Assembly (NCBI GenBank): GCA_036936605.1
Contig: JAUPFV010000003.1
Span: forward strand, 101,193,278-101,257,277
Source of the DNA: Limnanthes douglasii subsp. nivea
Lineage: Eukaryota; Streptophyta; Magnoliopsida; Brassicales; Limnanthaceae
Reading direction: 5' to 3'
DNA length: 64,000 nt
Position 1 is the stretch's first letter; every line of letters begins with the position of its first letter. Shown piece after piece: positions 1 to 12,215 of this stretch. Under the pieces are notes generated by a model. It worked only from the letters and a program-made list of their open reading frames with translations. It was not told where the DNA came from and made no database searches. The translations under genes and the position numbers were made by a program.

Positions 1-1039
1 TTATGGGTTATATTACATTTTATGTATACATAGTGTTTTTAGGATGATTTGGAGGGGGTTGAGGTTTCGGGTGGATTGAATAGATAGGTAGATTATTCAT
101 ATTTCTTGCCAGAATTGCAAGGAAAATGAACAACACCAGTGGTGCAAGTGTTGTGCACCATCTGTGCACATGTACCATGGGTGCGTAGCCGATATATTTA
201 TAGTGCACGACCAAATTTTCTAAATTTTTTTAATGTTTTTCGAATTTTCTGAATGGAAGTTCCATTTGAGTTTTTCTTATTTTTCTACCTGTTAAACTTG
301 TTTTCTCGTGCTTATTTAGTTTTTAGTACTTGTTTGTAGAATTTAGTTATTAAGACTTGCTTATATTAGTTTTTTTTATCTAACTTCTTTTTATTTGTTG
401 ACTCAGGTCTTCCCACACGATACTGTTAGCTTTAGACATGAGCAGCTTGGAAAAAATATTTCCCCTTCGAAGTCCGTTGAAGCGGAAAAGATAAGACTAG
501 ATTGGAAGAAGCGTGGATGACCTACCATTGAAAAGGAAGTTGAGGAACACATCAAAAGATCACTGCGCCACATCCATAAGTGTTTGAGCATGATGCTAAA
601 AATGTCAAAGAAGTTGATCATATGAGGAGTGGATCATCTAGACAGATTGTACCACCACCACTACCACCACCATCTAGTCATCGTTTACCACAATCAGTGC
701 AACTTTCACCATCATCAGTTGTTCTTCCACTACCATCACCATCATTAGCTCATCATGCACCACACTCTGATGTGGCTACCGGTAGCACCGACATTGGTGA
801 TGTGGATCATAGAGTTACTTGAGGATGAAGAGAATGTCGCGGTTTAAAGAGACGAACAAATAAGACTATTTTTTTTACAGTTTAACAAAATACCACTGTT
901 TCTTGACTACAAAGAGTACGAGGCATTCGGCACTTTCATTGGAAGTGTAATTTCATAATTATTAAATTAAAAGTTTAGCTTATATATAGTGTTTATTAAA
1001 TTTTATTTTCTTACTAAATATTTTGTGTAAACCTTGTAA
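1..1039. other. No supported gene
   Basis: AT-rich sequence upstream of a plant-mobile-domain relic. A proline/serine-rich open frame at 580-822 (plus strand) has low complexity and resembles no family I know, so it is not called. GTGCAC-type motifs near 140-185 recur near 3,190-3,250, which hints that both spots belong to the same decayed transposon family. Confidence 0.4.
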
Positions 1040-2200
1040 TTCTCTAGGCATCTAGGCACATTATAATGTGTTGATGTGATACTTGATAAACCAACCCGAA
1101 ATGACGAGTCATCTTGCACATACTCCATTTGAACCTCTCATAGCTCACCTGAAAAAATATTATACTCTTTTAATTCAGTTTTGGGGAGATAACATTCACT
1201 TTAGATGACTTCAATATCATTACAGGCCTCTCGGTTTTGGTAAAAAACTGGACATGATTAAGGATACGAGAAATGAGACATATACCTAATATAAGAGGTT
1301 GTTGGGAATCATAGTTGATGAGATCCGTTCCAAGTTGAATTCTACACAATGATTGGGGTTTATATTGAAATAAAGCTGAATTTTTTATATTGAGGAGCGA
1401 TTTCTTCACCTGACCGGCCAAGAGACTATCCGCTAGGTATCACAGGCATACCTTATGTTTTTATTTAATTGAACTATATTCGCGGAGACTAGTCAGAAAA
1501 GCGTGAAGTTTGACTATCTCCACGGCTTGCAGAAAATGGATTTTAGGTTGTGGGATATAACTTCTGGGCCTAATGCTTTGGATTTCATTTATCGTTCTCT
1601 TGGGGATGCTTCAAAATATTCAAAGTAGAACCTGTACGGTTTCGTGGCCATGTTAGAATGTTGAATATTCAACTATTTTCTAGCTTTAAAATCTCCACAA
1701 CACCCAGATTATGTCATGAGGAATCTGAAGATTGCTAGTTGGTTGTCGAGGAGAATTGTGGCCTCTAATGTGCAATCCAAATACAACGTCCGTGTCATTC
1801 TTGTAGATCTAAAAAAGAAAAATATAAGTGCACAATCTTATACTTATTATACGTTTAAAAATATTTATCACATTTAATATATTATTTTATTTTATTTTAC
1901 AGGTCAGCCATACGAGCACATTAAAGCTCAGTGTTCTGTGTATGATATTATTCTACTATAATTTTCTATCCAAATGATGAGCACTGTAGAAAGTTATGTG
2001 CCTTAGAGTTTGGACAGATCCATGATGCACCAATACCTCCCATGTTACTAAAAATTTCATATAAGAAAGACGATCTCTCTTGTTATCTTTGGCGTGCAAC
2101 ACTTTAACGTCACCATTTACTAGCTGCTGATCATTTGAAAGTTCCTATTACTACATATGAGAGATCGATGACGAGAAGGTATGTTGATTAAAGTTTTTGT
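1040..2200 (+). pseudogene. Plant mobile domain (PMD) gene relic
   Basis: Conceptual translation across several frames gives pieces typical of the plant mobile domain (the aminotransferase-like or PP7-long-form-like domain of MULE-associated and domesticated plant genes). Near 1,180 the frame reads FGEITFTLDDFNIITGLSV, matching the family's signature of the type GEMTITLDDVxxLLGLP. Near 1,985-2,100 a frame reads CRKLCALEFGQIHDAPIPP followed by a Tyr-Lys-Lys-Asp stretch, like the C-terminal part of the domain. Stops and frameshifts occur throughout, so it cannot be expressed as one protein. An intron-like AT-rich gap lies at about 1,810-1,900. It probably belonged to a MULE-type transposon; a second relic of the same domain lies at 51.5-52.0 kb. 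Confidence 0.5.
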
Positions 2201-2451
2201 TTTGGATGGTAAGTCATCATCCCACATGTGCAGTCCAGTGTTAATAAACTCATTAAGACTGTTTATACGATCAACACCATCTGCATAAGAGATGTCTTGT
2301 AAGTGGTATCTACTATTAGTACTATTGTACATGTCCATAGCACATCCACACTAACCGGATGTGCAAATAAAATATCAACAATAATACAACCTTCATCTTC
2401 GCAAGATTTATGCCATTCAAAATAATTATATGTTTTGAGCTTGCTTAACAT
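2120..2451 (-). pseudogene. MULE/FAR1-like transposase fragment
   Basis: The minus strand reads DILFAHPVSVDVLW followed by TIVLIVDTTYKTSLMQM. This is the region around the first catalytic Asp (VLIVDTTYKTN-type motif) of plant MULE transposases related to FAR1/FHY3. Only about 110 residues are recognisable, split over two overlapping frames, so it is a frameshifted fragment. A larger relic of the same transposase class is on the plus strand at 49.2-50.4 kb. It lies against the PMD relic in opposite orientation; the two may have belonged to one element, but no termini are visible. Confidence 0.55.
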
Positions 2452-4900
2452 GTATTACAATTGTGACCGATCGAATTTCTCTAATATCCGATTATTCTAG
2501 TCGATACGGTGCATGAAACGATACATTATATTTGTTTAACTTTTTTACTCCATTAAAAAAAATCTATAGGGAAAGTTCTCATGAAGGTAAACCATTCTAT
2601 AAAATCCAACTTTTCGTTATTCAAATATTCAAAGTATGAATGACCGTCTAAAATGTTTAGAATTTGGATGGTTATGAATGACGACTATAACCTTTAACAA
2701 CTATTCATGCGGAGTTACGATGGTACCTTAAAGCTTGAAATTACAACCATACTTTGTTTGTTCCGATCGAATTTCTCTAAAGATTTTTTTTTCCGTACAA
2801 ATATGCAAGGATTATTTCTACTATTCAGAGCATCATTATGTTTATGTTGATAACCAACCTGTTTTGTATCCTGGTCTTCTTAACCGACTCATTAAATCCG
2901 TCTCGTGTATAGTATTCAGTTGTGAAAAAGACATGAGTGTAATTAATAGTGAAATACTCTACATTTTCATATGTAGCATCCTCGCCCTGCAATTCCGAAT
3001 TTCATAAAAAATCAAACTAAGTAAACAAAACATAACTCATTAACATAAAACAACAACTAACAAAATGAATCGTAAACTAACCGGTAATACTAGGGTTCGA
3101 ACTGATGGTTCGACCCGTTAGAAAATGTGGTGTATTACACCCTGCTCCATCGGTTCAGAGGGTGTGAACCGAGGGTGTAAGAGGGTAAAAGCGGCCTCAA
3201 TAAGGCTATGCACCACCTGTTCAACCCCCGAACCGGTGGTGCGTAGCTGCACCAAGTTTAAAAAATATTAATTAGTTTTTGTTGTTTACCTTATATTACG
3301 ACGAATGTAGCTTATTCATCAAAAAATCATTTTCTATATTCATATCTTTTGGTAGATGCATATCTCACTCAATTTGATTGTGTTTATGTTGAAATTTAAG
3401 CTTTTACGATTTTTTTCCCTTCAAGAACGAGGTTAAAGATTTATTTTGAAAGGCTAAGATTGTCAAGAAAATGGTTGTTTGAACTTAAATAAATAAAGTT
3501 AATGAATATCTCAAGAAAATAGTTGTCTGATAATAAATTTTTATGATTTTTTTAATAACAAGTTCAAGAACAAATTTAAGAAAAAGTTGAAGAAAAAGAA
3601 GAATAAGTTACAGTATTTTAGGTGAGGTTATATATTGAAGTTATCTTGATGTTGGGTGGGGTTAGGATACACTTAGTCTGTATTTTTTATTAATGATATT
3701 TTCATAAATAAGTAGAACTTGGGGTAAATTGGGTAAGAATAAAATAAAAAGGGAGTCAAAATGAAATTTTGCGCGGGGTTATATTGAATTTAGATGAATT
3801 TAGCTTGACCCTTATAAGAATTATTAAAAGAAAGTTTCCATGTATGAAGTGGATTTGACTGAGGACATGTTATGGTTTTCGAACAATTTTAAGTTGGATA
3901 TCTTAAGAAGTATAGTTTAATAAACTTAAGCATGACCCTAACCAAATCACATGATTTTAACGTTTGGGCTAAAAGATGAAGATTATGTCAGTTTTTCCTT
4001 ATAAGATTGTTTTATCCAACTTAAAAATTGGCATATGATAGTTATGATAAAAAAACAAACTTATTCGACATTCTCATATAATAGTATAGTATGAACTTTA
4101 TATTAGTTAATTTAAAAGTTATATATTTATAACATAAGGTATTTGACAAAAATTTATTATTGTATCATAAAAGATTTAAACTAAAAGCTCACTATAGCTT
4201 TTGGCCCAAGTTTATATCTATAATACATCAAGATTCTCATAAGATGAATCACTTCACTCTTAAGAAATGAACGTTATCTTCTAAAATATCTATGCTCCCT
4301 ATCTAATATTCAAACTTATAAATATCTTCTCTCTAACAACCTTACCAATATCTTAAACTACCATACCTTGATCACTTTTTAATCTCAACAAACCCTGAGC
4401 CTAGTTCTCCACCATCTAATTCTATATTGCCACCGTATAACTTTCGCCCGATCTCCGCATTTCTTTCTTAACACATCAAGATTTATCCGATATTCAATCA
4501 ATGAGAAACAACTAAATTCAATTGTCCCTCACCAAATCGACGTTTTCTGTGAAAACCAATTGATACCTATGAAATTTTATTCAAAAACTAAAAAAGATTT
4601 AAAAAACAAAAAACCCAAAAAAGTCAAAGTGTCGTAAGTTGAGAGCCTTCAACCTACAGATTAAAAATTCACCTAAACTCCTCATGTTTACCTAAAAACC
4701 AGCAACTCTTCCCTCAAGTTCAACATACAAACCATACAAGTCAGCTAAGCTTCCCCATTATCCTTTCATGATCCAACATATCAAGAAAACTATGCTTTCA
4801 TGCCTTTTCCTTCACAGTGACATGATCGGTAGCAACAACCAATATACCATTTCTTTGAACATGGGCGTCATAGATGCTTCGAAGTATTTCATGCTGACCA
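2452..4900. other. No supported gene; decayed repeat DNA
   Basis: AT-rich and full of stops on both strands. The open frame at 2,735-3,007 has no recognisable domain. The stretch 3,090-3,250 is locally GC-richer, with repeated GTGCACC/GGTGCG-like words and paired CGGTTCG/CGAACCG words, and looks like decayed subterminal transposon sequence. From about 4,300 the sequence leads into a decayed gypsy element and may be its untranslated leader. Confidence 0.35.
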
Positions 4901-6499
4901 AGGTCTTGGTTACCTTGAGTCTATGGTTGCACAAAATATTATTTATGAAGAGTTACCTTCGAAATTCAACAACTATAAAATGGATAGCTATGATGGTAAA
5001 AGAGACCCATAAAACCATATAGAGCAGTTCAAAATTGAAATATTGTGCTTTAGAAGAGATGACGTGGTCACTTGCAAGGTTTTCTTCATAAATTCATAGG
5101 TTTCTTAAACTGGTTCAATAACCTTCCTCTAGGGTGTATATGCAGCTTCATCATGTTATAAACTACTATCATGACCCAATTTACTAGATCCAAAGCCATC
5201 AAATAAGATTTTTATTATATAATCGATTGTAAGAAATAGCCAATGAAGAGTCTATGAGACTACACACATCATTTTATTGAAACTAAGAATAAGCTGTAAG
5301 ATTGTTATACCTTGATGGAAGTTCCCGCTTACATACAAGTGATTCAAGCAAAAAGTATCATGAAAAATAAGGTAACTAACTTTGAGGACTTACTATCCTA
5401 GGTAAAAGAACATATCAAGGTGTAAGAGATTATAAAAGCCAAATTGATGGAGCTAATGCTTACCCTTCTTACCATTTACTACCAAACACCAATGAGTCTC
5501 TCTCTATTACAGAAGTTCAAGTAAAGTCTTGTTCAAGATACAATACAAACAAATTGATGAGGCAAGCTTCAAGAATTCGTAAGAAGAAAACATTAGATCG
5601 AGTCGAGTCATATTGATGATTTCAAAGTTAAATTTCAGAGACAAACGTCACCCCAAATATATGGAAACGCTTACCTCATATAGGGCTTCACTGATGATCA
5701 CCTAAGAGAAGTTACAACACCACACCAAAATGCGTTGATAATTACATTGGAGGTAGCCATGGTAAAAGTGAAACGAGTAATGATTGATTAAGTAAGCTCA
5801 TTTAACATAATATACAAAATACTAATAATAAGATATGAGGTGTTCTAACCCTAATATCATCCTATAGGATTTTAAATGGATTTACTGGGACATATGCAAA
5901 AGTAGTAATATAGTTGAACTTGGATGTAGTTTAGGACTTACGAGAATTCCAAAAGAAGGTCAAATATTTTTATTTGATAGTGGATGTGCCTTATTCATAA
6001 AACATAATGTTGGGAAGATCCTAGTTGGATTACATGCATGCTGTAGTATCAAATATACATCACTACCTTTCGTACACACTAGATGTAAACTTTCGTGTGG
6101 TAAGACAAAACTAGAAAATGTCAAAGGAGTATCTTCCAATCTTCATAGCCTTCAAATGATACCAACCAGGAAGGGCCCATGTAATCTTTGATGACATAGA
6201 TGAACCTAAAGAGGCCTCTCACTTAATCGAGCCATGAAAAGAGGCGGAATACATTAAAATGGAGGAAAATAAATTCCTTCATCTTGACCAGGACATACTA
6301 ACCAACATCAAGTATAAGTTATTGCATTTTTTAACAAATAATTTGGATATGTTTGTTTGATCTGCCCAAGATGTGGTCGCAAACAAAGTAATGTGCCATA
6401 ATCTATCCATAGATAACAAGTTTCATCCAGTTAAATAGAATATGAGATCATTTACCAACAAAATACCGAAGTAATAGGGGATGAGATAAATAAACTAAA

Positions 6500-7052
6500 T
6501 ATAATAAGCCACATCATGGAAGCATACTACCCAGTATGTAAAACTAACCTAATTTCAGTGAAGAACAAGAATGAAAAGTAGATGATCTGCACTGACTTCA
6601 CAAAATTAAACAATACTTGCCCACATAATCTATTTTTCCTGCCAATAATTGATCAACCCGTAAATGAAATCTTGATGAATAATATGCTATCCTTCATTGA
6701 TGTTAATTGATAGATATAAAAAAAATTCTAGTTTATGATAATGGTGATAACCATACAACCTTAATCATTGAGAGAGGACTCTGTTGCTATAAAGTTATAC
6801 ATTTTGGGTTGAAGAACGCCAGGGCCACATATTAGAGGTTAGCCAACAAAGGTTTTGCAACTAAACTTGGCCGGAATCTACATCAATAAACCTTTTGTAA
6901 CTAAGCTTGGCCGAAACCTAAAATCCTATATTGATGATATGTTGCTCACTAACAACCAATATGAAGTATATTTAACAGAACTGCCCAAAACCATTGCAAA
7001 TCTCATAAGAATCAACTTAAAGCTCATTAAAAAAAGTGTACATTTGATGTAA
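6500..7052 (+). pseudogene. Reverse transcriptase relic, Tat copy 1
   Basis: Near 6,580-6,640 the translation carries ICTDFTKLNNTCPHN, the degenerate form of the CVDFTDLNxACPKD block. Near 6,925-6,950 it reads LKSYIDDMLLTNN, which contains the YxDD catalytic motif (Y-I-D-D). The last part is open from 6,855 to 7,052. Compare YIDDMLVK in the 29-kb Tat copy. Multiple stops and frame breaks make it a pseudogene. Confidence 0.7.
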
Positions 7053-8351
7053 AGTGAGAGAAATTTCTATGATACATGGTTAACGAGAAAGGCATAAAAA
7101 ATAGACCTTAAACAAATTTCAAACTTACCTGCAATGGATCCTTTCCAAAACACTAAGAAAGTTTAAATGCTGGCAGGAAGGCTAGCTGCAGTAAACATAT
7201 CTATTTCACGGTCTTCAAATAAATGTAATATTTTTTACAAGTATCAAAATGAGCATGAATATTCAATTGAACGCCAGTTTTTGATGGATTCTTCAACAAT
7301 TTTTAAAATTTCATGGCATCTCAGTAAGTAGTACCAAAGATGAAGCCGGGTAGTTCTATATTTGACAGTCTTGGATTATGTTATTAATATACTCTTTAGC
7401 TAAAGAAGAACAAAATGGATCTAAGGGAATATATTATGTTCGTAAGTATTTGTTAGATGTTGAGACTTGTTACCTAAAAGTAGAAAAATTTCATTTCTTT
7501 TGATAGTTGCGTGCAAGAAGATTTAGCCTTACTTTCAGACTGATACTATCCTAGTGACACATTTTCCCTTTAAGAAGCGGACTATAAAAGCCTGTTGTAT
7601 CTCACAAATTGACTAGATGGTCAGTAAAAGACTATAACATCAAATTTGAGCTGATAACTATAATTAAAGCCCATGTCTTGGCAGACTTCCATTAGAAAAA
7701 CCAACTCAATGAGCAAAATAGTCAAAATCAACTTGGCAGGTTACAACAAATGGAGGAACAAATAACTTGGGATCCAAAGCATGAGTTTTGGTAATAACTA
7801 TTACATGGTAAAATACAATCCAAACCATCAAATTTGGGTTCTCCGCTTTTAACAATGAGGCAGAATATGAAACTGCAATAGTTGGCCTTGAGTTGGCCAA
7901 TATTTGTGGGGCTAAGAGGGTAAGGCTTTTTGCAGATTCTTAGTGTGTGGTCACTAAGTTCTGGGCCAAACTGACGTTAAAATTTAAAATTTAATCCAAT
8001 ACCAAAAGAACTTCACCGCTACAAAGTTTTGAACAAGTACCAATGGCATTGGATATAAGTACTGATGCTCTACCATCTTCTGTGTGCGTAAATTCAACAC
8101 TAGAAATGATCTTTCAAGATAAACCGTCAATTACACTACCAAAAAATTATTTTCTACAATATTGGATTTAAGGGTCACACTTATTAAACGAGATGAAGAT
8201 GATTAGATGAATAAGATTGAAATCCCAATGAGAGAATACCTTGTAGTATGAAAACTCCTAGAAGGTAAGGCCAACACTAGACGTATCAAAGTGAAGTTAA
8301 GATTTGTGTTAGAAAACCAAAAATATTTATAAGCAGTAACTCACTAAAACT

Positions 8352-8552
8352 TTGCTTCGATATCTCGGACCTAAATATACAACTTTTGTAGTAGAAGAAA
8401 TCCATGATGAAGAAGAAAGTTCCCACTATGGTTATAAGGAATTACAAATAATAATCCTACTAGAAGGGTATTATTGGCCTACGATCTTGAAAGATGCAAA
8501 GAAATTTTTCGAAAATTGTGATACTTGTCAACGTTTTGCCAACATAATATAA
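8352..8552 (+). pseudogene. Integrase zinc-binding domain relic, Tat copy 1
   Basis: A 66-codon open stretch reads EGYYWPTILKDAKKFFENCD followed by TCQRFA. This is the H2C2 zinc-binding head of gypsy integrases (GYYWP...C-x2-C-QRFA). The first His is replaced or out of frame. The catalytic core that should follow is only faintly visible to about 8,660 before frames collapse. Confidence 0.65.
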
Positions 8553-8700
8553 ATCCCAACCGCACTTTTGAAGACCATTTCAAATGCCACCCCTTTGATA
8601 GATGGTGCCTTAACATTGTATGCCCTATTTCCAACGAATTCAGAAGGAAGATAATTTTTATTGGTGATTGTTGAAATAATTTTTAAAATGGGTAAAAGAA

Positions 8701-11100
8701 CAACCGTTAATAATAATCACAACAAATGAAGTTTTAAATTTATTAAATACAATAATGTGCTTCATATATTAGATTTCAAGATTCATCACAACATACAAAA
8801 AAAATCCGAAATGACCGACTATCATTATTTTGCAAAACAAAAATTATAAAAAACAATTATCTTCTCCATTCCATCAAAGAAAAATGGTTAGATGGAGGTC
8901 ACAAATAGAAGAATAACATATGCTATTAATAAAATATTGGAAGGAGTAACATAGAATTATTCTAATTTCTTGCAATATGTTTTATGGTTTTACATAACCG
9001 CACCAAGAACTGCAACGACTGAAGCATCTTTTATCTTGTGTATGGAATGGAAGTAGTAGTGCCAACAAAAACTGTATACCTTATATAAAATAAAAAATTA
9101 TAATGAAAGAAGCAACATTAAAGCCAAAAGTCCAGAGTTTGATGTCATTAACTGGAAAATACTGAAGACTCATCTAAGATTAGTACACTACAAAACTATT
9201 ATAAGAAATAAATACAATTCAAAAGTCTACTTTAGAAGCTTTACTGTTGGAGATAATATCCTCAAGAGAATGTTTCAACACACTAAATACAAAAATCTTG
9301 ACAAGGTAGGTCAAAACTAGGATGGACGATATACAATGAAGTCAAAGGTCAAGCTTAGAATATATAAGCTGTTGGATGAGGAATGACGACAACGTCAACA
9401 TCTTCGGAACATACAGCTTCTGAAGCTCTAAAATTCATATAACATAATATAACTAGATCTATTTATTTACCTTATTATTTCAACTATGTTTATTTATTAA
9501 ACTTTCATTTTTGGATACACTCTTTCCTACCCCTGTGGTGCTGTAAACTTTAACAGCTATATGTTATTAATATAATGTTTTTCCATTATATTTCAAGTCT
9601 CATATAAATTATTTTGCTAAATAGAGTCTCTGCACCCCTTGTATAAACAAAAATCTAAATGTATGATGATTATATGCATGAACCTCAACGCTTTTGGAGT
9701 CATGAACCCTTCAAGAAAACAAAAAACAAAATGTATGGATAATTTGAGATACAATTCTAGACATAAAAATCCCACACACTCCTTAGAAAATTCTATGCCT
9801 TCTAAAATTTTGTCACTCTATTTGGAACAATAACGTTTAGGCAATACAGTGATTTTTTTTCTCAAAATCAAATAAAAGCCCGTAAGGTTTGAATATATAT
9901 ATATATATTCTTAATATGAGACAACTAATAAAGATAAAAACACAAGTAAAAAATAAAATCAAAGCAAACATTTATATTTGAAATATTTTCCAGCAAAATT
10001 AAGGTTTAAAAATTACAAATTATTTCTAAAAATTTATCAACAGCCTCGAGACTCCAGTTCAAATAATTAGACTTATGCACATTCAAGCACGTAAGCTATA
10101 AAAAAGGTTTTAAATTACCGAGGAAAGTCAAATTGCTCAGCAGAAAAAATAACTTCAGATTGGTCAACATCAGCAACAGAGGGAGGTACAACTATTTCTT
10201 GGGCTTCATTAGCAGAAAGAAGTTCAGCAGAGGATGTACAACTATTTCTTGGGTTTCATTAGCAGAAAAAAGTTCAGCAGAGGAGGTACAACTATTTCTT
10301 GGGTTTCATTAGTAGAAAGAAGTTCAACAGAAGATGTATCTTCAGGGGCATTACCCGAAGTAAAAACACCATTAGCGAGTCTCTTTAAGGTATCAACTTC
10401 AAGAACATGATTACTAGAACAAGTTTGCTAGGAGGATTGCAAGATTTCATGAGTCTCTTTAGAAGAATTACTATCTATATTTGACTCATTTTGAGGAAAG
10501 ATCCCTAAAAACAACACCAATACTATGATGTTGGCTATCATATATTTCTACATCCGTTTTTATAAAAAATGAAGTTAAAGGTAACAAATTTTCTAAAAAT
10601 AAAATAGGAATAGTAAGTTTTAAAAAACAATATGAAAAAAAATCAAGAAAAAAATGAAAAAAGTAATAAAAAAGTGAAAATAAAAAGAAGAATATTATTT
10701 AAAAGGTCACACATCATTTTAATACAAACAATTGAAATTATTTTGGAGATGAATGACCAGATTTGATGATCTAATGGCTAAAAAAACAATTGAGAGGGCA
10801 GCATGAGTGAATCAATAGTACATATTCACGTTTGTGACACATGCACACAATGACCCTCTAAGCTCCAAAGAGTATGCAAATCAACATTTAAAAATATCAA
10901 AATTAAAAAACGTCAAACTAATAAAAAATAATTTTAAATAAACGGATAATAGTATTTAAAATCATGTGTAATTAAAATCAAACTAATCAAATATATGATA
11001 CTAAATTTTACTTTTAGTTTAGCTGCATTTATCGGATCAAGATTTGTAATCACTTTCTAATATTTTTAATGTATAGATTTTATAATATTTTTAATGAAGT
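8701..11100. other. No supported gene; AT-rich spacer with short tandem repeat
   Basis: Stop-rich on both strands, with a short AT run near 9,893-9,908. The only structured part is the 50-bp tandem repeat at about 10,170-10,336. On the minus strand around it a coding-like run (ANEAQEIVVPPSVADVDQ, then QFDFPR before a GT) looks like the end of a decayed exon of unknown origin. Confidence 0.35.
10170..10336. repeat. 50-bp tandem repeat, three copies
   Basis: The words GTACAACTATTTCTTGGG and TTCATTAGCAGAAA recur with starts at 10,186, 10,236 and 10,286, a period of exactly 50 bp with few differences. Because 50 is not a multiple of three, the copies shift frame in the coding-like minus-strand segment they interrupt. 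Confidence 0.8.
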
Positions 11101-11238
11101 GTATACTAAAAAGTATAAAAAAAGAGGAAAGTACCCCTAAATACCCACTCAAGTATCAAATTCTAAAATGGTATCCGTTTTTAGACTAGTTTCATAAAAT
11201 ATCTAGAGCCAAATTATAGACAATTATACTCTCTAGGG

Positions 11239-11246
11239 TATAAAAG
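11239..11246 (+). promoter_or_regulatory. TATA box of the protease gene
   Basis: TATAAAAG stands about 975 bp before the protease start codon and about 115 bp inside the apparent left end of the MULE. A spliced 5' leader is likely: AG at 12,208-12,209 (GTTAACAG) makes a good acceptor just before the ATG at 12,216. Confidence 0.55.
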
Positions 11247-12215
11247 GGGTTGTTTTGTTGAAACCCACTTTTTTACACCTTCTAATCAGACTTTTAGGTT
11301 CCAATTCCCCCCACTTTCACATTTCTAATTTGAGGAGAGAGAAACACGTGAAACGAGAGGGAACCCAAAAGTTTTTTTTGAAACCAAACCTAACTGGCGA
11401 CAACATTCCGACGAGTACTAACCTTCTCTGTTCCGATATCTCAAGCAACCACCGGCGAGCCTCGAACCGCAACGAAGTATAGGTCGAACCGAACCGTCGA
11501 CCACTGTCTCTGTTCTTCCTCATTTCTTCGAACCGCACCAGGTATCCGTCCACATACTGTTTCTGTTCGAGTTAAATTCGTCGATGTTAGGTGTTAGAAG
11601 CAACCATTGTCGCCGGAATAGTTTTAATAATCCGATAGTTAGAATAGTCGGTTGTTTTATATTGATATTCATGCTGTCTGACGTTTAACCCTCCGGTAGG
11701 CAGTAAGGGTATTTCGTACTGTTGATCGACCAGACGACGTTAGGTTATAGTTGTGTTGGTTAGATCGCTGTTGTGTCGATTATAATGCTGTAACGTCGTG
11801 TATCGTAGGTATGTGGCTGTTGTTGTAAGCATTGTGAGTTTACATAGGTTTGGTAGATATCTAGCAATATGTGATGCATTATCTATCAGTGTTTGTGTAT
11901 AGTTTACAGTCCAACGCCATGGATTTGAACCTGGCCTGGTTGAATCGTGAACGTGTTACGTCGGCTATCATAGCTATAGGGCTGCTGTTCCAACCGTTGT
12001 GAGTGTACTTTGGTATGTTAGACATCTAGCAATGTAGCTTGTATTATCTATCGGGGTCTGATAATAGTTTACCTGTCAGACAGCACGTCTAGGGGAGAAG
12101 TATATGATTCTGGTCACTTCTACCAATCTTCATAATGCAGTGGCTGCTTAGTGTTATTGTTTTAGTAACCATGGTAATACTAACTAGCTTATTATGTGAA
12201 CGTTAACAGGTAAAA

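Larger units (their letters stand above)
4900..8700 (+). mobile_element. Decayed Tat-like Ty3/gypsy gag-pol (copy 1)
   Basis: An ordered set of retrotransposon domains remains in shifting frames. Gag: YDGKRDP then NHIEQFK near 4,985-5,030, and NFEDLLS plus VKEHIKV near 5,380. A protease-end motif of the type MLGRS near 6,010. Reverse transcriptase from about 6,330 (LDMFV...SAQDV) through the GLCCYKV/FGLKNARATY block near 6,780-6,835. RNase H near 7,835-7,925 (NNEAEYE, AKRVRLFADS). Integrase zinc-binding end near 8,420-8,548. This order (RT, RNase H, integrase) is that of Ty3/gypsy, and the protein style matches the Tat-like copies at 29 kb and 41-45 kb. Dozens of stops show it is long dead. 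I could not define LTRs. Confidence 0.75.

Noticed and set aside
580..822. Proline/serine-rich ORF on the plus strand
   Set aside because: Low-complexity composition, no domain and no promoter context.
2735..3007. 90-codon ORF on the plus strand
   Set aside because: No recognisable motif and located in AT-rich decayed repeat DNA.
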